Below are positions 17,669-28,094 of a stretch of 64,000 nucleotides of DNA, in pieces (positions within the stretch are counted from its first letter, which is position 1; each line of letters starts with the position of its first letter). The translations under genes and the position numbers were made by a program. The DNA comes from JBJMLO01 sp045805265 (GTDB taxonomy: Bacteria; Actinomycetota; UBA4738; JACQTL01), in the NCBI GenBank assembly GCA_045805265.1, contig JBJMLO010000030.1:186001-250000 (forward strand), read 5' to 3'. The notes under the pieces are model-generated. The model saw nothing but the letters and a program-made list of their open reading frames with translations. It did no database searches and was not told the origin of the DNA.

Positions 17669-17935
17669 TCAGCCCCCGAGGCGCTCCAGGGCAGCTCCTC
17701 GGCTCAGGCCGTCGACGTCGAAAGCCTTGTCGCGGGCCGTCGCGCCCGAGCGCAACCGCACCGCCGACCGGGGCACGCCCAGGGCCCCGGCGAGCGTCAC
17801 CCTCGCCTCCTCGGTCGCCCGGCCCTCCGCCGGCGGCGCCTGGACGCGAACGAGGATGCGCCCGTCGCGAACCTCCACGCCGCGCCTCGGCGATCGGGGG
17901 GTCACCCGGACGGCGATCGTGCACGTGTCGCCCAT
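17669..17935 (-). CDS. DUF167/YggU-family protein
   Basis: Small basic protein of 88 residues. The beta-alpha core shows VRVTPRSPRRGVEV, then VRVQAPPAEGRATEEA and the C-terminal SGATARDKAFDV, all typical of the family. Its biochemical role is unknown. Here it is divergent from ileS and 60 bp upstream of the TraR/DksA-like gene. In Gram-positive genomes this family is often found near yggT and sepF, and the same neighbourhood is kept here. The ATG at 17935 is chosen because the family fold begins right after it. Confidence 0.8.
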   Translation of the reverse strand: MGDTCTIAVRVTPRSPRRGVEVRDGRILVRVQAPPAEGRATEEARVTLAGALGVPRSAVRLRSGATARDKAFDVDGLSRGAALERLGG

Positions 17936-17956
17936 GTCATTGGGTAGCATGGACCC

Positions 17957-18250
17957 ACAGGCGATGACGGGAACGCGTCCGGCGGATCCGTCGGCCCCAG
18001 CGAGCCGGGGGCGGTGCGAGCCCGGCGGCCGGCCCCTCCGGACATCCTCCCCGAGCCGCCGCCCGAATGTCCGGCCGGGTGGCCGGGTCAGTAGGCGCGG
18101 CCGGGTCCGCCCGTGACAGCGGCAGCGGGGTGCGATCACGTGCACCTCCGGAGCGGTCGGGGCCGCGAGGCTTCCGGCAAGGCGGGGTGGTACCGCGGGG
18201 CGCGTCGAGGCCTCGTCCCTGCACCACGGGGACGGGGCTCTTCCTTTTCC
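17957..18250 (+). promoter_or_regulatory. T-box leader controlling ileS
   Basis: The conserved T-box core GGGTGGTACCGCG is at 18185-18197. Downstream, CGTCCCT (18214-18220) can pair back with the G-run before the core as antiterminator, or form a terminator stem CCTCGTCCC (18211-18219) with GGGACGGGG (18229-18237), followed by CTCTTCCTTTTCC. This is the classic transcription-attenuation switch read by uncharged tRNA. An ATC at 18135-18137 inside a stem is the candidate isoleucine specifier codon, and AGTA at 18090-18093 could be the S-turn opposite it. A TAGCAT at 17945-17950 is a plausible -10. The 5' end given is inferred from that hexamer. The leader fills the 335-bp gap between the DUF167 gene and ileS. 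Confidence 0.88.
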
Positions 18251-18270
18251 CCGGCACCGAGGAGCGGGCG

Positions 18271-21447
<3,177 letters not shown>

Positions 21448-21453
21448 ACGCCG

Positions 21454-21470
21454 CGGGGAGCAACTCCCCG
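21454..21470. terminator. Short hairpin between ileS and divIVA
   Basis: CGGGGAG (21454-21460), loop CAA, CTCCCCG (21464-21470): a 7-bp perfect stem in the 48-bp gap between the convergent ileS and divIVA stops. It is probably a bidirectional terminator without a T-run. Confidence 0.5.
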
Positions 21471-21495
21471 TCCGCGCGCGGAAGTCTGGCCTGGA

Positions 21496-22545
21496 CTAGT
21501 CCTCGCCCCAGAACAGCTCCCGAAGCGAGGCGTCGTCCCCCCCGGCGGGAGAAGGAGTTCCGCCGGCCGGGTTCGGCTGGCGGGGGGGCTCCGCGACCTC
21601 GATCCGCGTGCTCATCGGCGCCGGCCCGAGGATCGGCTCGACGCGCGGGGCCGACTCGGCGAGGTCGGGGACCCGGACCTGGGCCGTGAGGCCGCCGCCT
21701 CCTCGGGAATCCTGATCGCCCGGGCCGGGATTCGTGGAGCCGCGCTCCTGCGGGCGGGTGGCCGCTCCCTCGCCGGGCCCACCGGATCCCGGCGCCGGGC
21801 GGGTGCCCGCGGTCGACGATGAGCTCGGGGAAGCGGCGGGCCCGGTGGGCGGCGGCGCGCCCTTCCCCGGGCCCGGCGGGGACCCTGCGGCGCCGGACGA
21901 CGGTGAGCCCGTGCCGGGGCCCGGCGAGGAGCCGGCGGCGGCGCCCGGCGGGGAGCCGGTGCCGGGGCCCGGCGGGGAGCCGGCGGCGGCGCCGGTCGGA
22001 GCGCCGCCCGGCGGCGCGGGACCCCGCGGGGCCGCGGCGCCCGATTCGCGCGCCGTGGCCACCATGTCCCTCATGGTCTGGGCGTGACCCTGCACCAGCG
22101 CGGCCAGCTGCTGGAGGAACTCCCGCTCCTTCGTCACGAACCCGGCGACGCCTGGGCCGGAGCCCGTCGCGGAGGCCGCCGGCGCTGATACCCCCGCCCG
22201 GGCCTGGGCATCCCGGACGATCGCGGCCGCGCGCTGCTGGGCATCGCGGACGACGGAGTCGGCCCGCTCCCGGGCCTGGGCGACGAGCTCCTCGGCCTGG
22301 CGGGACACCGAGGCGGCGTCCCCGGCGCTCTGCACGCGGATCGTGGGCAGCTGTCCGGCCCGCTCGGTGAGCGCCCGGCGCTCGTCCAGCAGGCGCGTCA
22401 GCTCCTCGGTGACCCGATCGAGGAAGTCGTCGACCTCCTGTTCCTCGTAGCCGCGCAGCGCCCTGCGGAACTGCACCTGCTGCACGTCGACGGGCGAGAG
22501 GCGGGCGCCCGCCTCCGCGCTCCCCTCGTCCTTCTTCCTGGCCAT
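21496..22545 (-). CDS. DivIVA/Wag31-like cell-division protein
   Basis: Coiled-coil protein of the DivIVA family, which in actinobacteria marks cell poles and septa. It has 349 residues. The N-terminal domain (LSPVDVQQVQFRRALRGYEEQEVDDFLDRV, given here in part: RRALRGYEEQEVDDFLDRV) is the lipid-binding DivIVA head, followed by coiled coil to about residue 130 and a second helical patch. Residues of about 170-280 are a Pro-Gly-Ser-rich repeat, and the C-terminus ends in an acidic LRELFWGED. The ATG at 22545 has a GGAAGGA site; a longer frame to 22599 lacks conserved content. It ends the ftsZ-pgeF-yggS-sepF-yggT-divIVA run. Confidence 0.85.
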   Translation of the reverse strand: MARKKDEGSAEAGARLSPVDVQQVQFRRALRGYEEQEVDDFLDRVTEELTRLLDERRALTERAGQLPTIRVQSAGDAASVSRQAEELVAQARERADSVVRDAQQRAAAIVRDAQARAGVSAPAASATGSGPGVAGFVTKEREFLQQLAALVQGHAQTMRDMVATARESGAAAPRGPAPPGGAPTGAAAGSPPGPGTGSPPGAAAGSSPGPGTGSPSSGAAGSPPGPGKGAPPPTGPAASPSSSSTAGTRPAPGSGGPGEGAATRPQERGSTNPGPGDQDSRGGGGLTAQVRVPDLAESAPRVEPILGPAPMSTRIEVAEPPRQPNPAGGTPSPAGGDDASLRELFWGED

Positions 22546-22672
22546 GTCGGATCCTTCCGCCGCCTGTCGGGAATCCGGGACAGAATAGCGACGGAGCATC
22601 CCCGCGGCACACCGGGCGAGATCGCGTGCTGGCCGCTCGCTCGGGCGCAGTCGTTCGCCCGAAAGCGGCCGC

Positions 22673-22990
22673 TCAGATGCAGCCGATGACCCGCTGGATC
22701 ACCGACAGCCCGATGAACACGAGGATCGGCGAGAAGTCCATCGCCATCATGCCCATCCGGGCGGGGGGGATGAGGTTGCGGAGCGGGCGGAGCACCGGGT
22801 CGGTCAGGTCGTACAGCACCTTCACCGCGGTGGCCGCGGGGCCGGAGCGGGGGATGGGGAACCACGACAGGATGATGCGGACCAGCAGGATCAGGGTGTA
22901 GATCTGGAGCCCGATGCACGCGACGCGCAGGCCGGTCGACAGCCCGATCGCGGCGCACCGATGGGGCAGGAACCAGGCGAGCACGCTCAT
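22673..22990 (-). CDS. YggT-family membrane protein
   Basis: Integral membrane protein of 105 residues with two hydrophobic segments at about 15-45 and 80-105. The family signature YTLILLVRIILSWFP and DLTDPVLRPLRNLIPP is clear. YggT (YlmG) proteins sit in the ylm cluster after sepF and have been linked to nucleoid distribution, osmotic stress and envelope maintenance; the molecular role is unsettled. It lies between sepF and divIVA in the conserved order. Confidence 0.9.
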   Translation of the reverse strand: MSVLAWFLPHRCAAIGLSTGLRVACIGLQIYTLILLVRIILSWFPIPRSGPAATAVKVLYDLTDPVLRPLRNLIPPARMGMMAMDFSPILVFIGLSVIQRVIGCI

Positions 22991-23074
22991 CCCTGCGACC
23001 GTTCGCGGGAGCGCGGATCCACGGGAGGCTGCGGGGGGCGCCGGGCAGCGCGCTCGGTCGCGGCTCCCACCTGG

Positions 23075-23557
23075 TCAGAACTGATTGTAGACGCTGCCCG
23101 ACAGGCGTTGCCGTTCCTCGGCGGACACCTCGACGTCGGCCGGCGTCAGCAGGTACACGCGGTTCGCGGCCATCTCGATCTTCCCCCCAAGGCCGAACAC
23201 GAGGCCGGAGGCGAAGTCCACCAGGCGCCGGGCGATCGCGTCGTCCGTTCCCTGGAGGTTCATGATCACCGGAACCCCCTCGCGGAACTTCTCGCCCAGG
23301 TCGCGGGCCTCGTTGAAGCGCTTGGGCTCGGCCTTGTGGATCGTCGTCGCGTGGTGGGGGCGGGGCTGGGGGATGGTCCGGACGACGCCGTGGCCGGACT
23401 CCGGCGCGGGGGCCACGGCCACGGGCTCTCGGGAGCCGCCGAAGCGCCTCGGGGCGGGCGCGTACGCGCCGTCGTCGGGGAGGTCCTGGACGTCGTCGTC
23501 CTCGTCCTCCTCGACGAGCCCGAGGTAACTGAGGGTCTTCCTCCACGCTCCCGGCAT
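23075..23557 (-). CDS. sepF: Cell-division protein SepF
   Basis: Membrane-associated FtsZ partner, 160 residues, the actinobacterial Z-ring tether in the absence of FtsA. The N-terminus (WRKTLSYLGLVEED) can form the amphipathic membrane-binding helix. A variable acidic and Pro-rich linker covers residues of about 15-75. The conserved beta-core follows (GVPVIMNLQGTDDAIARRLV, FASGLVFGLGG) and the protein ends at VYNQF. It is 10 bp downstream of yggS. Confidence 0.95.
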   Translation of the reverse strand: MPGAWRKTLSYLGLVEEDEDDDVQDLPDDGAYAPAPRRFGGSREPVAVAPAPESGHGVVRTIPQPRPHHATTIHKAEPKRFNEARDLGEKFREGVPVIMNLQGTDDAIARRLVDFASGLVFGLGGKIEMAANRVYLLTPADVEVSAEERQRLSGSVYNQF

Positions 23558-23566
23558 TCCCGCCTC

Positions 23567-24271
23567 CTACTCCGTCGGTCGGGACCCGAACAGCGCGGCC
23601 CCGATCCGGACCATCGTAGCGCCTTCCTCCACGGCAACCTCGTAATCCGCGGACATTCCCATCGACAGCTCGGGCAGGTCGCCGGTCTCCGGTTCCACAC
23701 GGTCCCGGAGCTCCCGGAGCCTCCGGAAATACGGCCGTGCCGCTCCCGGGTCCTCCGTCATCGGGGGCAGCGTCATCAGGCCCCGGAGGTCGATGCCGTC
23801 CATCTCCCGGAGGCCTCCGGCGGCCGCCGCCACGTCTTCAGGGGCGACCCCGTTCCGCCCGCCGGTGAAGTCGACCTGGATCAGCACGGGGATGCGCCTG
23901 CCGCCGCTGCGGGCCCGCCGGGCCAGGCGCTCGGCCGCGTGCGTCGAGCCGACCGAGTGGACGACGTCGGCGAGATCGGCGACCCGGTGTGCGGTCGAGG
24001 ATTGCAGCGCGCCGACGTAGTGCCACCGCACGCCGGCCGTCGCCGCGGGATCGACCTCCTCGCGCTTGGCCCGCAACTCGTTCACGTAGTTCTCGCCGAT
24101 GTCGGTGACCCCCTCCTCCACGGCCCACCGGACCAGCCGGCCGGGCATGCCCTTCGCCACGGCCACCACCGTCACCCCGCCCGCGTCCCGGCCGGTCCCG
24201 GCCGCGGCGGCCGAGATCCGGCGCCGGATCCGCTCGAGGTTCCTGCGTAGCGCGGCGGCCGAGTCTATCAC
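23567..24271 (-). CDS. PLP-binding homeostasis protein YggS/PLPBP
   Basis: Single-domain PLP-binding TIM barrel of 234 residues that buffers pyridoxal phosphate and influences amino-acid and keto-acid balance; no catalytic activity is established for the family. The PLP lysine is in VAVAKGMP (about residue 40). IGENYVNEL, HYVGALQSS and MGMSADYEVAVEEGATMVRIG are family blocks; the last of these binds the phosphate. The second block has Ala-Leu where IGxLQ is usual, a minor change. It lies between pgeF and sepF, the conserved ylmE position. Confidence 0.93.
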   Translation of the reverse strand: MIDSAAALRRNLERIRRRISAAAAGTGRDAGGVTVVAVAKGMPGRLVRWAVEEGVTDIGENYVNELRAKREEVDPAATAGVRWHYVGALQSSTAHRVADLADVVHSVGSTHAAERLARRARSGGRRIPVLIQVDFTGGRNGVAPEDVAAAAGGLREMDGIDLRGLMTLPPMTEDPGAARPYFRRLRELRDRVEPETGDLPELSMGMSADYEVAVEEGATMVRIGAALFGSRPTE

Positions 24272-24335
24272 TCTAGTTCACAGAAGTTGCCAGAACAGGC
24301 CCACGGTTTCCAACAGGCACGACAGTCGGCAGAAC

Positions 24336-25130
24336 TCACAGTCGCACCGCCACGAGGGCCTGCCTGCCGGTCCGGCCGCGGTCGCGGCGATGGGAGAAGA
24401 ACCGGCGCCGCTCGCAGGCGGTGCACACCCCGGCCAGGTCCACGTGCTCGATGCCGACCGCCCGCAGCGCGACCCGGGCGGTCGAGGCGAGGTCGAGGAA
24501 CAGCCGGCCACCCCGGCGCTCGGTGACCGCGCCCCCGTCGGAGGCTGTCGAGACCGCGGCGGCGACGTCCTCCCCCACCTCGTAGTGGTCCGGGCCGATG
24601 GCCGGCCCGACGGCGACGCGGACGTCGGCGGGATCGGCGAACATCGCGGCCGCCCGGGCGACGATCCCGGCGGCCAGGCCCCGCCACCCGGCGTGCACCA
24701 CGGCGAGCACGCCCGACCGGGGCGACGCCATCGCGATCGGCAGGCAGTCCGCGCTGAGGACGCCCAGCGGAACGCCGGCCGAGGACGTGAACAGAGCGTC
24801 GGCCGTCGCGATGCGACCGGCCGGGTCGTCGAAGCCGGCGCCGGCCCGCCCCTGCCCCACGCGGACCACCCGGGCCCCATGGACCTGTTCCGGGAGCGCG
24901 AACGGCCGGGGGAGCCCCAGGCCCTCGACGACGAGCCCCCGGTTGGCCAGCACGCTCGCGTCGTCGTCGCCCACGGCCTGCGAAAGGTTCAGCGAGGCGA
25001 ACGGCCCGGTGCTGGCCCCGCCGGCCCGCTCGGTGAACGCCACGAGGAACCCGGCGCGCTCGAGGGAGACGGAGACCAGCGCGGCGCCGCCGCGCCCGAG
25101 CGACCGGTGTTCGAAGGAGTTCGACGACAT
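24336..25130 (-). CDS. pgeF: Peptidoglycan-editing/multicopper-like protein PgeF (YfiH/LACC1 family)
   Basis: Member of the YfiH/LACC1 family, 264 residues. E. coli PgeF removes L-Ser-containing UDP-MurNAc intermediates, and related enzymes act on purine nucleosides. Metal and active-site motifs are visible: LPEQVHGARV, VLSADCLPI, VVHAGWRGLA and a late Cys pair VCTACERRRFFSHRRD. It is the first gene after ftsZ. A 268-bp gap with a large palindrome separates the two, so it may have its own promoter or rely on read-through. The biochemical role in this organism is inferred from the family. Confidence 0.88.
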   Translation of the reverse strand: MSSNSFEHRSLGRGGAALVSVSLERAGFLVAFTERAGGASTGPFASLNLSQAVGDDDASVLANRGLVVEGLGLPRPFALPEQVHGARVVRVGQGRAGAGFDDPAGRIATADALFTSSAGVPLGVLSADCLPIAMASPRSGVLAVVHAGWRGLAAGIVARAAAMFADPADVRVAVGPAIGPDHYEVGEDVAAAVSTASDGGAVTERRGGRLFLDLASTARVALRAVGIEHVDLAGVCTACERRRFFSHRRDRGRTGRQALVAVRL

Positions 25131-25269
25131 GCCCCGGCCGAGGATGGCACGACGCGGACAGATGCCTCAACAGCCGGCTGTGTATTCCCACGGGGGCGGC
25201 GGGCCGATGCGGACCCCGGCGAGGCGCGGGGGAGGATGCGTTCCCGGCCCCCGAACGTCCGGAATGGAA

Positions 25270-25344
25270 GTGGGGGGCGGTGCCGGGCGGCGGGCCCGAG
25301 GCGGGGGAAGGGCGCCTCGGTCGCCGGCCCGCTCCGCCCCCCAC
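25270..25344. repeat. Large nested palindrome downstream of ftsZ
   Basis: The outer arms GTGGGGGGCGG (25270-25280) and CCGCCCCCCAC (25334-25344) are an 11-bp perfect inverted repeat. An inner stem CCGAGGCG (25296-25303) with CGCCTCGG (25313-25320) sits inside, and the intervening 13-15 nt on each side can also pair with one bulge. The whole 75 nt folds into a single long GC-rich stem. It lies 55 bp after the ftsZ stop on the transcribed strand, so it is probably a terminator or mRNA-stabilising structure. Confidence 0.6.
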
Positions 25345-25398
25345 ATGACCGCCGGTCTGCCGCACGCACCCGGCGGAGGGTTCGCGGGAGCGCTCCCG

Positions 25399-26541
25399 CT
25401 AGTTCTTGAGGAAGTCGGGGATGTCCAGGTCCTCCTCCGCGTCGAAGACCACCGTCTCCGGCGCGGGCTTGAAGATGTCCTCCTCCTCGTCCTCGTCGAG
25501 GAGGGCGGGGAGCGCGGCCTCGTCGGACGACGCCCGGGAGGGCTCCTCCAGCAGGCGGGACAGCCGCGAGTCCATGCCCGACACGCCGGACGGGACGAGC
25601 TTGTCGAACCCGGCGGCGATGACCGTGACCCGGACCTCGTCGCCCATCGCGTCGTCGATGACCGCGCCGAAGATGATGTTGGCGTCGGGGTGCGCGACGC
25701 GGGTGATGGTCTCGGCCGCCTTGTTCACCTCGTGGAGCGACAGGTCCTGGGGCCCGCTGATCGACAGCAGCACGCCCTTTGCCCCCTCGATCGAGGACTC
25801 GAGCAGCGGGGAGGAGATGGCCGACTTCGCGGCCTCCTCGGCGCGCTTCTCGCCCGACGCGTGGCCGATACCCATCAGCGCGGAACCCGCGGACGTCATC
25901 ACGGCCTTCACGTCGGCGAAGTCGAGGTTGATGAGGCCGGGAGTCATGATCAGCGAGGTGATGCCGTCCACGCCCTGGAACAGGACCTGGTCGGCCATCC
26001 GGAATGCGTCGACCATGGGGGTGAGGGGGTCGGAGACCTGGAGCAGCCGGTCGTTCGGCACGATGATCAGGGTGTCGACGGCCTTCTTCAGCTCGGTGAT
26101 CCCCATCTCGGCCTGGGTGGCCCGCTTGCGGCCCTCGAAGCCGAACGGCCGGGTGACGACGCCGATGGTCAGCGCGCCGAGGTCTCGCGCGATCTCGGCG
26201 ACGATGGGAGCCCCGCCGGTGCCGGTGCCGCCCCCCTCACCGGCGGTGATGAACACCATGTCCGCGCCCTTGAGGATCTCCTCGATCTCCGAGCGATGCT
26301 CCTCGCTGGCCCGCTTTCCGACCTCGGGGTTGGACCCCGCCCCGAGGCCCCGGGTCGTCTCGCGGCCGATGTCGAGCTTCACGTCCGCGTCCGACATCAG
26401 AAGGGTCTGGGCGTCGGTGTTCACCGCGATGAACTCCACGCCCCGGAGGCCCGCCTCGATCATGCGGTTCACCGCGTTCACGCCGCCGCCGCCCATGCCG
26501 ACGACCTTGATCACGGCGAGGTAGTTCGATGGAGACTGCAT
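25399..26541 (-). CDS. ftsZ: Cell-division GTPase FtsZ
   Basis: Tubulin-like GTPase that forms the Z-ring; 380 residues. The nucleotide-binding motif is GGGTGTG in ITAGEGGGTGTGGAP, the N-terminal glycine loop is VVGMGGGGVNAVNRM, and the catalytic T7 loop is NLDFADVKAVM. An acidic linker (about residues 320-370) leads to the C-terminal peptide DLDIPDFLKN, the docking tail for SepF. The ATG at 26541 has a GGAGGAG site. Two sigma-70-like promoters lie upstream. A plus-strand oxidoreductase gene separates it from ftsQ. Confidence 0.98.
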   Translation of the reverse strand: MQSPSNYLAVIKVVGMGGGGVNAVNRMIEAGLRGVEFIAVNTDAQTLLMSDADVKLDIGRETTRGLGAGSNPEVGKRASEEHRSEIEEILKGADMVFITAGEGGGTGTGGAPIVAEIARDLGALTIGVVTRPFGFEGRKRATQAEMGITELKKAVDTLIIVPNDRLLQVSDPLTPMVDAFRMADQVLFQGVDGITSLIMTPGLINLDFADVKAVMTSAGSALMGIGHASGEKRAEEAAKSAISSPLLESSIEGAKGVLLSISGPQDLSLHEVNKAAETITRVAHPDANIIFGAVIDDAMGDEVRVTVIAAGFDKLVPSGVSGMDSRLSRLLEEPSRASSDEAALPALLDEDEEEDIFKPAPETVVFDAEEDLDIPDFLKN

Positions 26542-26627
26542 CCTCGATCTCCTCCGCTCGCGGGGCGGTCCCGGCGGGAAGGCCCCTCTACCTGGGGAAA
26601 CGCCGTGTCCATTCCCCCGAAACTTAC

Positions 26628-26656
26628 CCTCTAGTTGAGATTGATTGTTATATCAA
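26628..26656 (-). promoter_or_regulatory. Proximal promoter of ftsZ with overlapping inverted repeat
   Basis: On the minus strand, TTGATA (26651-26656) and TAGAGG (26628-26633) are 17 bp apart. The -35 overlaps an inverted repeat TTGAT-N6-ATCAA (26641-26656), which could be an operator. The stretch is AT-rich against its surroundings. The -10 match is weak, so this is less sure than the distal promoter. Confidence 0.45.
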
Positions 26657-26675
26657 CCTCACCTTCAGGAGCAGC

Positions 26676-26704
26676 ACTCTAGCGCGGTTGCGCTGGTCCG
26701 TCAA
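26676..26704 (-). promoter_or_regulatory. Distal promoter of ftsZ
   Basis: On the minus strand, TTGACG (26699-26704) and TAGAGT (26676-26681) are separated by exactly 17 bp, a good match to the primary sigma-factor consensus. It would give a leader of about 130 nt before the ftsZ ATG. It overlaps the 5' region of the divergent oxidoreductase gene. Confidence 0.6.
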
Positions 26705-26893
26705 GCAATGCCAACCCTCGAGTTGTTCCATCCCATGACAGAAACCATTGGCTCACGTGGAACCCCCCCGGCGCCGGCCCCCGCCGGGGCGATGACCCTG
26801 TCGACCGCTGTTTTGGTCTCGGTTTCTTTCCTTGGACGGGGCCCGGGGCTACACTTCGGCCGCCCGCGGGAATCCCGTCCCAGGAGGTGCAGC

Positions 26894-28051
26894 GTGATCG
26901 TCGAACCAGCGGCCCAGGAGCGGCTCGAACCGGCACCCGGCGACGGAACCGGGAAGACCGTGCTGGTACCCGAGGAGGAGTCCGCCCGGACCCCGTTCCG
27001 GCCCGAGGAGGTCGGGCTGGCCACCAGGAACCACGGCATGCCGCTCGAGGCCCTCCGGTACGACGTCACTCCGGCGGGACTCCACTACCTCCTCATCCAC
27101 TTCGACGTCCCGGACGTCGACCCCGACGCCTGGCGGCTCGAGGTCGTCGGGGCCGTCGGGCGACCGCTCTCGTTGCCGCTCCGCGACCTTCGGACGATGC
27201 CGTCCGCGTCACGGGCCGTGACGCTCGAGTGCGCCGGGAACGGGAGGGCGCTGGTCGAGCCCCGGGCCGTGAGCCAGCCGTGGGGACTGGAGGCCGTGGG
27301 AACCGCGGTGTGGACGGGGGTGTCGCTGCGGGACGTGCTGTCCCAGGCCGTCCCCCTCGGCGGCGCCGTGGAGGTCGTGTTCGAGGGGATGGACCGGGGG
27401 ATCGACGGGGGCCTCGAGCAGAACTACGCCCGGAGCCTGCCGATCGAGGAGGCGCTCCACGAGGACGTCCTGCTGGCCTGGAACATGAACGGTGCCCCCC
27501 TGCCCCCCCAGCACGGGTTCCCCCTCCGCCTCGTGGTGCCGGGGTGGTACGGCATGGCTTCGGTGAAGTGGCTGCGGTCCATCACCGTGGCGGACGCCCC
27601 GTTCCTCGGGGACCAGATGACGAGGGCATACCGGATCCGGGCCCGGGAGGACGAAGCCGGGACCCCCGTGACCCGGATCAATCCCCGGTCGCTGATGGAG
27701 CCGCCGGGGATCCCCGACTTCCTGACGCGCGAACGATTCCTCTCGCCGGGTCGCTGTACCCTCCGGGGCCGCGCCTGGTCCGGATGGGGTCCGATCGACC
27801 GCGTCGAGGTCAGTGCGGACGGCGGGCGGACGTGGGCCGACGCGGAGCTGGGCGGGGCGCGCGGCGCGGCCGCGTGGCGATCGTGGACCTTCGAATGGGA
27901 CGCAACGCCCGGGAGGTACGAGCTGTGTTGCCGGGCCACCGACGAGGCCGGCACGACGCAGCCCCTCGAGGCCTCCTGGAACATCGGCGGCTACACCAAC
28001 AACGCGGTGCAGCGGGTCTCGGTGACGGTCCGGGGCCAGGTCCAGGGCTGA
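26894..28051 (+). CDS. Sulfite-oxidase-type molybdopterin oxidoreductase
   Basis: Molybdenum-cofactor enzyme of the sulfite oxidase family, about 385 residues. The GTG at 26894 with AGGAGG upstream is preferred to an in-frame ATG at 26645, which would add 83 residues overlapping the ftsZ promoters. The molybdenum-ligating Cys is in VTLECAGNGR. The cofactor-binding domain continues through LPPQHGFPLRLVVPGWYGM, and a C-terminal dimerisation domain has DRVEVSADGGRTW. No Tat signal, haem domain or membrane anchor is seen, so a cytoplasmic enzyme is likely. The substrate is unknown. It is the only plus-strand gene inside the division cluster, between ftsQ and ftsZ. Confidence 0.85.
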   Translation: MIVEPAAQERLEPAPGDGTGKTVLVPEEESARTPFRPEEVGLATRNHGMPLEALRYDVTPAGLHYLLIHFDVPDVDPDAWRLEVVGAVGRPLSLPLRDLRTMPSASRAVTLECAGNGRALVEPRAVSQPWGLEAVGTAVWTGVSLRDVLSQAVPLGGAVEVVFEGMDRGIDGGLEQNYARSLPIEEALHEDVLLAWNMNGAPLPPQHGFPLRLVVPGWYGMASVKWLRSITVADAPFLGDQMTRAYRIRAREDEAGTPVTRINPRSLMEPPGIPDFLTRERFLSPGRCTLRGRAWSGWGPIDRVEVSADGGRTWADAELGGARGAAAWRSWTFEWDATPGRYELCCRATDEAGTTQPLEASWNIGGYTNNAVQRVSVTVRGQVQG

Positions 28052-28094
28052 GCCGGGCTCCGTCGGTCCGGGTGACTCCTCCTCCGCCCGATCC

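Noticed and set aside
26645..26893. N-terminal extension of the molybdopterin oxidoreductase from an ATG at 26645
   Set aside because: This part crosses the ftsZ promoters, has no conserved residues, and a GTG with an AGGAGG site starts the conserved protein at 26894.
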